Shown here one piece after another: positions 53,103 through 62,090 of a stretch of DNA of 64,000 nucleotides. Within the stretch, counting starts at the first letter, position 1, and every line of letters begins with the position of its first letter. The position numbers were made by a program, and so were the translations under genes. The notes under the pieces were generated by a model. That model was not told the DNA's origin. It saw nothing but the letters and a program-made list of their open reading frames with translations, and did not search any database. The stretch covers positions 1-64,000 of the forward strand of contig NZ_VZZK01000003.1 in the NCBI RefSeq assembly GCF_008806385.1. Reading direction: 5' to 3'. Origin of the DNA: Methylobacterium soli (GTDB lineage Bacteria; Pseudomonadota; Alphaproteobacteria; Rhizobiales; Beijerinckiaceae).

Positions 53103-54179
53103 TCAGACACGCGTCAGCCTCGCGGCTAAACTCGCGAGCGAAGGCGCGATGGCAACGGCCCCTACCAGTAAGCTTGCCGTTGCGGGGATTTCAGCTGCGC
53201 GCCAAAGAAGGTGGGCAGGCGTGATTGGCCCCCACAGCCTGCGGGAGAAAGTCCGCTGAAAGTTTCCCGCCGGCTCTCCGCGTGCGATGGCATCGGCGGC
53301 CGCCTGGCCGCTCAGGATGGCAACCGCGATGCCTTCTCCCGCCAGTGAAGGAATGACGCCAGCTTGGTCACCGACGCGGTATAGATCGGGATCTCCGGCC
53401 TGTGCCCGCCAGCCATAGGGGACATTGGCGATGGCCTGGGCCGGGCTGACGATAGCGCCCGCCAAGCGGATGGCGAGCGCGGGCGACTCCTCCGCAAGAG
53501 CCGCGAGAAGCTGCTCGGGCCGACCCTCGGCTTCGGAGAATCGGCTCCGGCGAACCGCGAGGCAGAGATTGGCACTGCCGTCCTCCTGCATCACTAGCCC
53601 GGCGTAGCCGCCGCGGAACAAGTGCAACTCGATCCTGCCCGAAGTGAGCCTCGCCAAGGTCGCGCTCCCCCTGAGCCGCCAGCGCAGTCCGAGCGCTGTG
53701 TCACCGCTGGGGTGGGGACGGACGGCGCCGCGGAGCTCGTGCTTTCCAGTGGCCAGGATCAAGCACGAAGCCGCGATCTCGCCGCCATCTCCGAGCCGAA
53801 CGCGACCTTGTTCCAGTGCTCGTGCGCTGACCCCACGCTCGACCCTCGCGCCGGCCGCACTGGCGCACGTGAGCAGCGCGGCATCGAGTGTGCGGCGGGA
53901 GAGGGCGGCGGCAAGTGCGGGGAGTCGGGCCGTGGCACTGGAATGGCCCGAGAACAGGGCCAGCGTTTCCACGGGACGCGCACCCAGCGCGAGAGGATCG
54001 ACACCCAGTTCCCTCAGCCGCCGGATCGTCGTCCAGCTCAGGAAGCCGCCACACAATGCATCGCTCGTTTCGATATTGCGCTCGATCAGCAGCGGTTTCA
54101 GGCCGGCGCGAGCGAGATTGACTGCCGCCGCCGCGCCCGCGGGCCCGCCGCCTATGATTAGCGGAGCCGTTCGACACAT
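53103..54179 (-). CDS. FAD-dependent oxidoreductase, geranylgeranyl-reductase type
   Basis: A 358-residue flavoprotein. The N-terminal dinucleotide fold IIGGGPAGAAAAVNLARAGL followed by LLIERNIETSDALCGGFLSW has the family's 'C-G-G' start; the second FAD motif is YRVGDQAGVIPSLAGEGIAV. Related proteins reduce or oxidise polyprenyl or polyketide quinones. ATG at 54179 overlaps the methyltransferase end by 22 bases. Typical length is 350-400. In this cluster it likely modifies the type III PKS product. Confidence 0.85.
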   Translation of the reverse strand: MCRTAPLIIGGGPAGAAAAVNLARAGLKPLLIERNIETSDALCGGFLSWTTIRRLRELGVDPLALGARPVETLALFSGHSSATARLPALAAALSRRTLDAALLTCASAAGARVERGVSARALEQGRVRLGDGGEIAASCLILATGKHELRGAVRPHPSGDTALGLRWRLRGSATLARLTSGRIELHLFRGGYAGLVMQEDGSANLCLAVRRSRFSEAEGRPEQLLAALAEESPALAIRLAGAIVSPAQAIANVPYGWRAQAGDPDLYRVGDQAGVIPSLAGEGIAVAILSGQAAADAIARGEPAGNFQRTFSRRLWGPITPAHLLWRAAEIPATASLLVGAVAIAPSLASLAARLTRV

Positions 54180-54850
54180 AGCCGGAACGGGACGACGCGG
54201 AAAACGTGGGCCTCGACGACGCCGGCCTCGGCGAGGATCGGCGGCCACTCTGCCGGACGGTAAGAGCGCGCAATCGACAGCGTGCCGTCCTCGCGCACAA
54301 TGCGGTGCCACCGCATCGCTCGAGCGAGCAGCGGGAAACCGACATGGGGCAGCGGGTGGCGGAGAAGATCGTTCACCAGCCATCCGGTCCGCGCTTCCGC
54401 CTCCATGAAGCGGAGGAAGGCGACGAGCTCCACATGGGTCATGTGATGCGCCACCAGGCTGGAGACGATCACATCCCAGCCTTCTCCGGCCAGGGCGGCG
54501 TAGGAGCCAGTGCGATAGTCAATGCGCAGCGTCCGGTCGGTCGCGGCGCCAGCCACCGAGGCCGAGCGAGAGTTGAGGTCGATGCCGACCAACTCGGTCG
54601 CAAGCCCGCGCCGCTCCGCCCAGCGCGCGATCCGGCGCAGCATGTCGCCATGCCCGAAGCCGACGTCGAGCAGCTTGAGCCGCCCGCCGCGCGAGACGGC
54701 GCGGTCGAGGAAGGCGAGAGTTGGGCGCGCCGCCATCGTCCAGCGATTGACGTGGGCGAGATCGGCCAGCAGTGCCGCATAGTCGGCGTCCGGCAGCTCG
54801 GCTGCGTCCATCTGCTCCTCAGCGAGCGCGCGTGCGGCGAGGCGGGTCAT
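54158..54850 (-). CDS. SAM-dependent methyltransferase
   Basis: A 230-residue class I methyltransferase. LLDVGFGHGDMLRRIARWAE is motif I and ELVGIDLNSRSASVAGAATD motif II; WDVIVSSLVAHHMTHVELVA is motif IV. It first-translates the pair with the FAD oxidoreductase (22-base overlap) and is the first gene of the cluster. It probably methylates the polyketide; O- or C-methylation cannot be told. Confidence 0.87.
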   Translation of the reverse strand: MTRLAARALAEEQMDAAELPDADYAALLADLAHVNRWTMAARPTLAFLDRAVSRGGRLKLLDVGFGHGDMLRRIARWAERRGLATELVGIDLNSRSASVAGAATDRTLRIDYRTGSYAALAGEGWDVIVSSLVAHHMTHVELVAFLRFMEAEARTGWLVNDLLRHPLPHVGFPLLARAMRWHRIVREDGTLSIARSYRPAEWPPILAEAGVVEAHVFRVVPFRLCVERLR

Positions 54851-54880
54851 GCTGGCACCACGTGAGGGTCGACCTGCCGG

Positions 54881-55042
54881 CTAATGGATCGCATCCTTGC
54901 AGCTCCGGAAAATGCCACCGGCGAGCCCGTGGGTCTCGACCGCGACCCAGTGCCCCTGCGGGTCCCGCCCGACGATGAAGCGGGATTGGTGCTCGACCGG
55001 CACCTCGGACAGGATCGCGGCGGGCTGAATGGTAAGCGACAT
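54881..55042 (-). CDS. Small conserved hypothetical protein
   Basis: A 53-residue protein, MSLTIQPAAILSEVPVEHQS then RFIVGRDPQGHWVAVETHGL and AGGIFRSCKDAIH. The pattern 'RF-V-GRD-GHW-V-GG-F---A' is common to a family of short proteins in this group of bacteria, of unknown role. It sits 30 bases upstream of the methyltransferase on the same strand but is not overlapping. ATG is the only sensible start. Confidence 0.55.
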   Translation of the reverse strand: MSLTIQPAAILSEVPVEHQSRFIVGRDPQGHWVAVETHGLAGGIFRSCKDAIH

Positions 55043-55235
55043 GGACTTGCAGGGGCTCGCACGATCTATTCACGGGACCGCAGGCGTAATCTGGCCCATG
55101 GCGTGTAAAGGATCGAGCTAGACGCCGCAGCAATTGTATAAGTGTCCCATGAACAAATCGCCAAAAGAGAGGCTCAGACCCCGTTTCATAACGGCGTGCG
55201 AAGCGTGAGCGGCGGGTGTTGCAGGCGTTGGGGGA

Positions 55236-55776
55236 GTGTCTGACGCTCGCCCCAGATCACCGATGTGGACGCCCGCCGCCCACGCCGAGCTCGCGCGCGA
55301 GAGCCTGCCCTACGCAACCTCCCTGACCGATGCCGAGTGGGCGGTGGTCAAGCCTCTGCTGCCGGGTACCGCCGCGACCGGCCGTCCGTGGCGCTGGCCG
55401 ACGCGCTCGCTGCTCGACGGCGTCCTGTCCGTCCTGCGCACTGGCTGCGCCTGGCGGCATCTGCCGCTGGACGTCGCGCCCTGGGGAACCGTGCATCGCT
55501 GGTTCCTGCGCCTGTCGCAGGCGGGCGTGTTCGAGCGCCTCGCCCACGCCCTCACGATGGCCGACCGCGAGCGCGTCGGGCGCGAAGCCAGCCCGATCGG
55601 CGGCATCCTCGATGCGCAAGCCGCGCGCTCGGGCGGGGCAGGGGTCGTAGGCGAACGCCGTTACGATCCGGCCCGGCGCATCGTCGGACGCAAGCGTCAC
55701 GCGCTCACCGACACGGACGGCCGCCTGCTCGTGGCCGCCGTCTCTCCGGCCAACCTGCACGACAATGATAGGGGCT
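55236..55776 (+). mobile_element. IS5-type transposase, 3'-truncated
   Basis: The frame SLTDAEWAVVKPLLPGTAAT then RSLLDGVLSVLRTGCAWRHL and DRERVGREASPIGGILDAQA (first Asp) is an IS5-family (ISL/IS1182-like group) transposase. It ends abruptly at SPANLHDNDRGF, just where the duplicated small-gene segment starts (about 55777). The second Asp and the Glu are missing. The left border is in the ACCCCGTTTCATAACGG region (about 55180). Confidence 0.8.
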
Positions 55777-56015
55777 TTCATGCGGATTTGCTTTCCATCT
55801 CACGGTTGAAGATGGGCACGAATTGAGGTTGGGAACACCTGTGAGAACTGCCAGCAACCTGCCGAGGGCCGCATGATCGCCTGGACCCGCTACGTGCTGC
55901 AAGCCATGCGCCCGGCCGACGAGGCGCTCGGCTGGGTGCTGTCGGACGACATGGCTGGGACGCCGCACGGCCACTACGCCGTCCTGATGCTCTGGGCTGA
56001 CGAAGGTGGACCCGT
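55777..56015. repeat. Duplicated ~240-bp segment, copy 1
   Basis: Nearly identical to 61806-62035 (a few substitutions: GGATTTGC versus GGATTTAC near the start). Each copy contains the small plus-strand ORF MIAWTRYVLQAM and ends where the small minus-strand gene begins. The junction at 55777 is exactly the TTCATGCGGAT where copy 2 has the start of another small gene. Confidence 0.85.
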
Positions 56016-56031
56016 CGGGCCCGGCGCTTAG
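55873..56031 (+). CDS. Small ORF in the duplicated segment (copy 1)
   Basis: A 52-residue frame: MIAWTRYVLQAMRPADEALG, WVLSDDMAGTPHGHYAVLML, then a variable tail. Copy 2 at 61901-62071 keeps the first 42 residues identical and differs only in the tail, where the segment ends. GAGGG is upstream of ATG. Conservation over two copies with intact frame supports coding, but no function is known. Confidence 0.45.
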   Translation: MIAWTRYVLQAMRPADEALGWVLSDDMAGTPHGHYAVLMLWADEGGPVGPGA

Positions 56032-56192
56032 GGCGCGGGCATCGGCAGCGGTCCCGGGACAGACGCCTCCTGAACGGCAGTCGCTGCGCTGGCTGCGCGG
56101 TGCACGACCGTCGCGTTGATGGCGATGGCCCAGGCCGCGACACACAAGAGCACAAGAACAAGGATCACAATTTGGTCCACGATCTCGTCCAT
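56028..56192 (-). CDS. Small single-helix membrane protein, family member 1
   Basis: A 54-residue protein with one membrane helix: MDEIVDQIVILVLVLLCVAA then WAIAINATVVHRAASAATAV and a Pro-rich end. Related to 62091-62261 and, more closely, to the IS-interrupted gene at 62258-63260 (MYEIVDRIVFLTLVPLCVAV). The recurring AIAI-VHRA core suggests a real small-protein family. Function unknown. Confidence 0.5.
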   Translation of the reverse strand: MDEIVDQIVILVLVLLCVAAWAIAINATVVHRAASAATAVQEASVPGPLPMPAP

Positions 56193-56278
56193 GCGAGTGC
56201 GCTTTTAGACGACCATCAGGCGCGCTTCGCGACGCGTCTTCGGGAGCGCAGAGGAAGGACCGGCCAACGAAAGCGCCG

Positions 56279-58279
56279 TTACGACGGCGCCTGGTCCGCT
56301 CTCTCGCTTCGATTACGGATGGAGACGTCAGCCATCCACTCCAGGCTTGCGAGCGACGCTTCGACGACGGCATGCATCACGTGGGCTTCGGCTAGGTCCG
56401 CCTTGGGTGTGGTGACGGAGCTCTCGGCCTGCTCGGAAGAGGCTGACGGGGCATTGAAGGTGTCCGCAATCCGACTCAGCCGACCCGGAATGCTGCCGAG
56501 CGTACCCGGGTCCTGGTCTGCGTAAATCAGCACAGGTGCGTGCAGGACCGAGATCGCGTGAGCGACGCCCCGGCGCCGTCTAAGCCAGGCTTGTTCAGCG
56601 CGGATCGAGGAGGGCTCGTAGCGACTGAGCTTGAGGTCTTGTTCAAGGGCGGTGAGCGCCGTCCGCACATCCGCGGCAATTGCCCAGCGCTGAGACCGGC
56701 TTTCAGCAGCGGCTAGAGCTGCGAGCTTGCCGAGAACAGCCGCGATTGCAGGATCGAGACGGGCGGCAATGCTGACACGAGGCGCAAGGGTGAAGACAAT
56801 CAGGATGACAAGATTGCCGAATAGGATGCCGATGAGCCGATCGCGGGCTGTCACCATGTCGAAGGAGGGTCCGGCACCCTGCACCACGCTCAGGAAGAAC
56901 GCGAAGGCGAGTTGGAAACCAATATAGGCGATGCGCGGGCTGCCCGCCGCGACCCATCCCGAGGTGATCGCGGCGACGAAGATGACGGCCATGAGGGCGC
57001 CAATCGATGTGACGTCGGGCATGAGGAAGACTATAGTCGCTAGTCCCGCCACGGCGCCGATCAGACAGCCCAGGAAGCGGAGCGTCGCTTTCTCAATCGT
57101 CTCCGCCATCGTGCCGAGACCCACGATGTAGCAAGTGATCAGGCAAGTATGAATGCCGGGCCAGTCGAGCAGCGAATACACGACGTAGCAGAACATCGCC
57201 GCTACCGTCGTCTTTAGAGCGTATTGTACATGGATCGGGTTCTCAAAGGCGTCGGGAAGGAAGAAGCCGTCAGCAGATTTGACCGCCGCCGACGCTTCGG
57301 CTGATGGCTGAGCGAAAGCAGTTAACGCGCTGCGCAGCTCCGAAAACGCGATCGCGGCGACCGGCGTCAATTGAGCCTCGCTACCGCACGCCTCGAGGGT
57401 GACGTCGACCGGGTAGGCGCCCATTCGCATGATGGCGGCCATGTCGCCGATGGTCTGAGCGGCACGGTCCGCCAGGGAATTCGGAAGTATCGGCTCCGGA
57501 TCTCTCGTGAGGAAATCTATCACCGACAGGATGATGAGCGTGGATTGGGACGCTTGCCACAGCGACGCGGTGTCGAGCGGAGAGGAGGTCTTCTCCACAC
57601 CCACCATCTTGAGCCAAGCCGAGATCTCGCCCGTCCCCTCCCCAAGGCATTCGGCGAAGGCTTGACGGGTGCTGAGATCCGGATCGCGGAGCATCGCCGC
57701 TGCAAGCAGTAACCGACGCGCCAAGGCCTGCTCCACTAGTCTGCGTGGCGCAGGCCCAAGAACGAGGTTAAAAACAATTGACACGCCTGCCGGGATGCCG
57801 ACGAAGAGCCAAGCATAGAGGAGTGACCGTGTCGTGTCGTCACCACCGTGCGCGGTCCCGAGGAGATCGAGAGCGTAGCCGATGATCAGAGCGACGATCC
57901 CGGCAATCGGTTTCAGCTTGCTGGCTGAGGCTGCGAACAGGAAGATGAACGACACGACCGTCATGGCGGTCAACCGCCAGAACGGGTGGTCGATCACCGC
58001 GATGGTGATGACCAAGACGATGCTGATGACCACGGTAAGGATCACGGTCATCGCGAGGCTCACGACGATGCTCGTCGCGCGGTCGGGCTTGATCAAGAAG
58101 AAAGCGACATAGGCCGCGAGCGCGGGCTCCGGCGTCTGATAAATCTCCGCAACAAGCGTGCTGAGGGCGCAGATCAGCCCCAGTCGCGCGGCGAATTCCA
58201 GCCGTCCAGGAAAGGGCGCGAGCAAGGGCAGCAACTCGCGAAGAGCCGAGCGCAGCCGTTCACTTGCAAGCTGGGCCAT
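56279..58279 (-). CDS. FUSC-family inner-membrane transporter (YccS/AaeB type)
   Basis: A 666-residue membrane protein with two sets of about 5-6 helices, at 35-180 and 350-500, each with the AaeB/FUSC signature (YQTPEPALAAYVAFFLIKPD; AALKTTVAAMFCYVVYSL with WPGIHTCLITCYIVGLGTM). Such proteins form p-hydroxybenzoate/aromatic-acid efflux pumps with a HlyD adaptor. The next gene is such an adaptor and starts 20 bases into it. Together with YtcA-like lipoprotein this is a complete family module. Confidence 0.87.
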   Translation of the reverse strand: MAQLASERLRSALRELLPLLAPFPGRLEFAARLGLICALSTLVAEIYQTPEPALAAYVAFFLIKPDRATSIVVSLAMTVILTVVISIVLVITIAVIDHPFWRLTAMTVVSFIFLFAASASKLKPIAGIVALIIGYALDLLGTAHGGDDTTRSLLYAWLFVGIPAGVSIVFNLVLGPAPRRLVEQALARRLLLAAAMLRDPDLSTRQAFAECLGEGTGEISAWLKMVGVEKTSSPLDTASLWQASQSTLIILSVIDFLTRDPEPILPNSLADRAAQTIGDMAAIMRMGAYPVDVTLEACGSEAQLTPVAAIAFSELRSALTAFAQPSAEASAAVKSADGFFLPDAFENPIHVQYALKTTVAAMFCYVVYSLLDWPGIHTCLITCYIVGLGTMAETIEKATLRFLGCLIGAVAGLATIVFLMPDVTSIGALMAVIFVAAITSGWVAAGSPRIAYIGFQLAFAFFLSVVQGAGPSFDMVTARDRLIGILFGNLVILIVFTLAPRVSIAARLDPAIAAVLGKLAALAAAESRSQRWAIAADVRTALTALEQDLKLSRYEPSSIRAEQAWLRRRRGVAHAISVLHAPVLIYADQDPGTLGSIPGRLSRIADTFNAPSASSEQAESSVTTPKADLAEAHVMHAVVEASLASLEWMADVSIRNRSERADQAPS

Positions 58280-59309
58280 GCTTCACCTCCACGACGGCAC
58301 TCGCGCCAAGCCTCATCAGCGGCTGAGGCGGGTCGTCGAGGCGGATGCGGACAGGGAAGCGCTGCGCGACCCTTACCCAGTTGAGCGAGCGCTCGACGTA
58401 AGGGAGGGAGCGAGGGAGGTTGACCCGGTCCGTGTCGAGCACACCCGAGCCAATACCCTGGACGTGACCCTTTATAGGCTGCTGTCGGTCAATCATCGAG
58501 AAGGCCGTGACGCAATCTCCGACCGTTACGAACTGGAGATCGGTCTCGCGAAAGTTCCCGACTGCGAACCATTCGGTGTCGTTGATCAACGTGAACAGGC
58601 TCTGGGAAGGTGCGACGATTTCTCCTGCGAGGACAGTGAGGCCGACGACGCGTCCGGCATGCGTGGCCCGGACGGTCGTGTCAGCCAGCGACCGTTCGGC
58701 GCTGGCGAGCGCGGCTTTGCGGGCCTGGACCGTCGCTTTAGCGCCTTCGTCGGTATCGATCGCCTCGACTGCGGCCGCCTGCTGCTCGCGGGCCTGTCGA
58801 AGAGATGTCTCGGCGTCGCGTCGGACTGTCTCGGCGTCGTCAAATCGCTGGATCGAAAGGTATCCTTTCTCTGCGAGTGAACGAAGCCGCGCAACGGTAC
58901 GTTCGGCTAGGTCGACATTGCTCTGCGCGCGGGTGACCTGCTCGGCGGCAACGGTCGCGGTTGAACGTTGGGTCGAGAGTACCCGCTCCTGCGTCGCGAG
59001 CGCAGCCTCTGCGAACGCGAGGTCAGCTCGAGCGCGATCGACTGCGAGGCGGTAGGGGACCGGGTCGATCTGAAAGAGCAGATCGCCCTCGGCGACACGA
59101 GCGTTCTCGACGACTGGGATCTTGACGATGCGCCCGCCGACCGTCGCGGCCACATGGACGACATCGGCGTCGATGGTCGCATCGTCCGTGGTCGGGGTCA
59201 GTGCGGCGCAATGCCAGCCGTACCACCCGAGGACGATCGTCGCCACAATAAGCGCAACCGAGACCAGATGCGCCCACGCGGGTCTCCGTGGTGTGCCAGC
59301 GGCCTTCAT
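58260..59309 (-). CDS. HlyD-family adaptor for the FUSC pump
   Basis: A 349-residue membrane fusion protein. ATG 59309 gives one membrane helix (HLVSVALIVATIVLGWYGWH), then TPTTDDATIDADVVHVAATV and GGRIVKIPVVENARVAEGDL (lipoyl half), coiled coil, and DTTVRATHAGRVVGLTVLAG. The stop overlaps the FUSC start by 20 bases. Adaptors of this type carry aromatic acids outward. The longer open frame upstream is not used because the earlier residues look non-coding. Confidence 0.87.
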   Translation of the reverse strand: MKAAGTPRRPAWAHLVSVALIVATIVLGWYGWHCAALTPTTDDATIDADVVHVAATVGGRIVKIPVVENARVAEGDLLFQIDPVPYRLAVDRARADLAFAEAALATQERVLSTQRSTATVAAEQVTRAQSNVDLAERTVARLRSLAEKGYLSIQRFDDAETVRRDAETSLRQAREQQAAAVEAIDTDEGAKATVQARKAALASAERSLADTTVRATHAGRVVGLTVLAGEIVAPSQSLFTLINDTEWFAVGNFRETDLQFVTVGDCVTAFSMIDRQQPIKGHVQGIGSGVLDTDRVNLPRSLPYVERSLNWVRVAQRFPVRIRLDDPPQPLMRLGASAVVEVKHGPACK

Positions 59310-59311
59310 GG

Positions 59312-59593
59312 TCAAGCTGCAAACCAGAGGAGCCACGCCAGCAGTGCAAACCCTACGCCTATCGCCGCGCAGACGAAAAGCTGGTTCGGTAAGACTACGG
59401 CAAGGCCCGAGGCAACGAAGATAGCTCGGGCGCCGATCGCGACCGCGATGCCGATCAGCGCGAAGAGCATCCAGGCTGGGAAAAAAGCTCCGACCAGCGT
59501 GAAGGATGGGGCGCCGCGGTCGCTGCATCCGCTCAGCGCGCTAAAGAGCAGCGGCACCAACAGGCTGCGTTCGACGAGCCCCGAGCGTCGCAT
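59312..59593 (-). CDS. YtcA-family small membrane lipoprotein
   Basis: A 93-residue protein. The N-terminus LLVPLLFSALSGCSDRGAPS contains a lipobox with Cys (LSGC), followed by two helices (FPAWMLFALIGIAVAIGARA and LFVCAAIGVGFALLAWLLWF). The YtcA family is typically coded with FUSC and HlyD genes, as here, and its role in the pump is unknown. It lies 2 bases before the adaptor start, so it is in the same operon. Confidence 0.8.
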   Translation of the reverse strand: MRRSGLVERSLLVPLLFSALSGCSDRGAPSFTLVGAFFPAWMLFALIGIAVAIGARAIFVASGLAVVLPNQLFVCAAIGVGFALLAWLLWFAA

Positions 59594-59674
59594 GGTTGCC
59601 TCCTGAAGCAGGTCCGTTATTCCTAGGAAGCTCAGGGCGGTGTGGGCCCGCGCGGCCGTCACCGCCTGGTTCGA

Positions 59675-61390
59675 TCAGACGTTCTCGACAACCATCTCCC
59701 AGACGTCGTGGCCCTTCCCGTGCAGGATGGCCTTCGCACTGTAGACAGCCATGCCGATCACCGCTTCCGGCGCCACAAAGGTCGCGGGCGGCGACACGAG
59801 TTGCATGGGCGTCACCTTCACGTGAAGCAGAGCCGGTCCGGGCTGCGTGAGCCAAGCCTTCACCGCATCCTCGATCTCGCCAGCCTTGGAGATGCTGTGT
59901 CCCCACAGACCCATCGATTTCGCGACCTCCCCAAAATTCGGGTTCTTGAGGTCGGTGAACACGGGTACGAGGCCGGCCGCCTTCTGCTCGATATCGACGA
60001 AGCCGAGCTTGCCGTTGTCGTAGACGACGATCTTGACCGGCAGGTTTTCCTGCACCGTGGTAAGGAGATCGCCGAGCAACATCGCGAGCCCGCCGTCGCC
60101 GGAGAGCGAGATCACCTGCCTTCCAGGTTGGCATTTCTGCAAGCCGAGCGCGGACGGCATCCCGCCCGCCATCGTGCCGTGCAGGAGGCTCGCGAAGGTC
60201 CGGCGCTTGCCGCCCGTGTCGATGTGGCGAGCCATCCAGACGGCCGGTGTTCCATCATCCGCCGTAAACAGCGCGTCGTCGGCAGCGCACTGGTTTATGA
60301 CCTTGGTGAGGTAGGTGCCGGAGATTGCGGATTCGGGCCCTGACGGCATCTCAGCCTTCGCCTTCACCTCGTCCTCCCGGAAGCGCTCCGTGAACTGCGC
60401 CAGAAACTCGCCGTCCTCATGTTGCTCCAGCCGCGGCAGCAGTGCTTCCAGGCTCGCCTTGATCCCACCAACCGCGCCGATCGTCACCGGATGACGCCGG
60501 CCGATATGGGTCGGGTCGAGGTCGATCTGCAGGATCTTGGCCTTGTTCGGATAGAACTGGCTCCAGGCGAAGTCCGCGCCTAGCAGAAGCAAGACATCGC
60601 AATCGAGAACGGCGCGATACCCGGCCGCCCCGCCGATCATACCGGTCATGCCGACGTTGTAGGGGTTGTCATATTCCAGGAAATCCTTGCCGCGCGAGGT
60701 GTGCGCCATCGGCGCCTTAAGCTGCGCCGCGGTCGCGATCACCTCATCGTGCGCGCCTTCGCAGCCGGCCCCCGCGTAGATCGTGATGCGGTTGCTCCCG
60801 TTGAGGATGGCCGCCATTTCGTCGAGTTCCGCGTCGCACGGGCGAACCAGCGGCATCTCCGCATGGACGGCATAGGGCGCCTCGGCATGTGCGACGGCAT
60901 TGGCGACATCCGCCGGTACAATGAGCACGGCAACAGCGCGCTTCGTTAGGGCGGCCTGGCATGCGGCAACCGTCTTCTTGCGAGCCTGCTCCGGCGTCAT
61001 GATCGTCTCGCAATAGACGCTGCATCCACCAAAGACGTCGTTGAAGTCGATCTCCTGGATTGATTCGAAGCCCATGTCCTGCCGCACGATCTGAGTGGCG
61101 AGCAGAAGGACCGGAGCCCGGTTGCGGTTCGCCTCGTAGAGGCCGTTGATGAAGTGCAGGCTGCCCGGACCACAGGTCCCGGCGCAGGCCGTCAATCGGC
61201 CCATCAGCGACGCTTCGGCCGCTGCCGCGAATGCGCCGGCCTCCTCGTGACGCATGTGAACCCAATCGATAGAGCTCCGGTCGATCGACTGGGCAATGCG
61301 GTTCATCGTATCGCCCACGATGCCGTAGCAGGTCGCAACGCCAGCTGCCTCTATGGTCTCGACCACCACATCTGCCACTCTCTTGCTCAT
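59675..61390 (-). CDS. PoxB-like TPP-dependent pyruvate oxidase/decarboxylase-type enzyme
   Basis: A 571-residue TPP enzyme. The catalytic Glu is in MRHEEAGAFAAAAEA; FINGLYEANRNRAPVLLLAT and IYAGAGCEGAHDEVIATAAQ follow; the cofactor motif is SGDGGLAMLLGDLLTTVQEN with the Asn 27-30 residues after the Asp. This fits pyruvate dehydrogenase (quinone)/PoxB-like members, which decarboxylate pyruvate to acetate; the alternative is an acetolactate-like synthase. MSKRVADVVV at 61390 is the normal family start. Two broken relatives are at 11880-12001 and 15439-17570. Confidence 0.85.
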   Translation of the reverse strand: MSKRVADVVVETIEAAGVATCYGIVGDTMNRIAQSIDRSSIDWVHMRHEEAGAFAAAAEASLMGRLTACAGTCGPGSLHFINGLYEANRNRAPVLLLATQIVRQDMGFESIQEIDFNDVFGGCSVYCETIMTPEQARKKTVAACQAALTKRAVAVLIVPADVANAVAHAEAPYAVHAEMPLVRPCDAELDEMAAILNGSNRITIYAGAGCEGAHDEVIATAAQLKAPMAHTSRGKDFLEYDNPYNVGMTGMIGGAAGYRAVLDCDVLLLLGADFAWSQFYPNKAKILQIDLDPTHIGRRHPVTIGAVGGIKASLEALLPRLEQHEDGEFLAQFTERFREDEVKAKAEMPSGPESAISGTYLTKVINQCAADDALFTADDGTPAVWMARHIDTGGKRRTFASLLHGTMAGGMPSALGLQKCQPGRQVISLSGDGGLAMLLGDLLTTVQENLPVKIVVYDNGKLGFVDIEQKAAGLVPVFTDLKNPNFGEVAKSMGLWGHSISKAGEIEDAVKAWLTQPGPALLHVKVTPMQLVSPPATFVAPEAVIGMAVYSAKAILHGKGHDVWEMVVENV

Positions 61391-61683
61391 GACCGAATCT
61401 CCTGGAATCGCCTGGGCCTGTAATCTGACGACATATTTCCCAGTCGCGGCCGTTTTGGATATTAAACACAGTATTGCCCATGAGCAGTCTTTGGTGTGGC
61501 TGCCATATACCCAGGTATGAGCCGCGATGATGCGAGCTTTCGGCAGTTGCACCGGATCCCGAAAGGCCGACAGCCGCCCGCATTTCGGCGAGCAGCTGGT
61601 CAAGCTCTTCTTCGGGCGACGAGGGGCAGCGGGGGCGCCACTTCGTGACCTACACCCCGAGGGCTGCGTGATCGCGTGGAAGT

Positions 61684-61809
61684 CTAGAACAGGGGAGAAG
61701 TGAGCGCCCCGGATCTCACCAAATACCCGTGGATGGTCGCAAAACCAATTATAAGGACGGCTCCTGCGACGAGAAACGGCAGTACAATTTCTTTAAGTAA
61801 GTGTTTCAT
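61684..61809 (-). CDS. Small single-helix membrane protein
   Basis: A 41-residue protein with one hydrophobic helix: MKHLLKEIVLPFLVAGAVLI then IGFATIHGYLVRSG. In region 1 the corresponding start (TTTCATGCGGAT at 55777) is joined to the IS5 remnant and the gene is missing. Too short to classify by motif; kept because of the conserved 5' region and open frame. Confidence 0.4.
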   Translation of the reverse strand: MKHLLKEIVLPFLVAGAVLIIGFATIHGYLVRSGALTSPLF

Positions 61810-62035
61810 GCGGATTTACTTTCCATCTCACGGTTGAAGATGGGCACGAATTGAGGTTGGGAACACCTGTGAGAACTGCCAGCAACCTGCCGAGGGCCGC
61901 ATGATCGCCTGGACCCGCTACGTGCTGCAAGCCATGCGCCCGGCCGACGAGGCGCTCGGCTGGGTGCTGTCGGACGACATGGCTGGGACGCCGCACGGCC
62001 ACTACGCCGTCCTGATGCTCTGGGCTGACGACGGC
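61806..62035. repeat. Duplicated ~240-bp segment, copy 2
   Basis: Nearly identical to 55777-56015. Includes an upstream leader (CACGAATTGAGGTTGGGAAC) and the plus-strand ORF. After 62035 the two loci diverge. Confidence 0.85.
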
Positions 62036-62071
62036 GAACCCGTTGAGCCTTCGAAAGAGGCCCACCCATGA
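61901..62071 (+). CDS. Small ORF in the duplicated segment (copy 2)
   Basis: A 56-residue frame, MIAWTRYVLQAMRPADEALG and onwards as in copy 1, with the tail DDGEPVEPSKEAHP. Same upstream GAGGG. It runs opposite to the small membrane-protein genes that flank it. Confidence 0.45.
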   Translation: MIAWTRYVLQAMRPADEALGWVLSDDMAGTPHGHYAVLMLWADDGEPVEPSKEAHP

Positions 62072-62090
62072 TCCTCGGGCTCACCAGCGA

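Noticed and set aside
61400..61540. CCCCC-N4-GGGGG site upstream of the intact PoxB-like gene
   Set aside because: I looked for the motif as at the other two copies; none is there (only a partial ATACCNNGGTAT-like palindrome near 61512).
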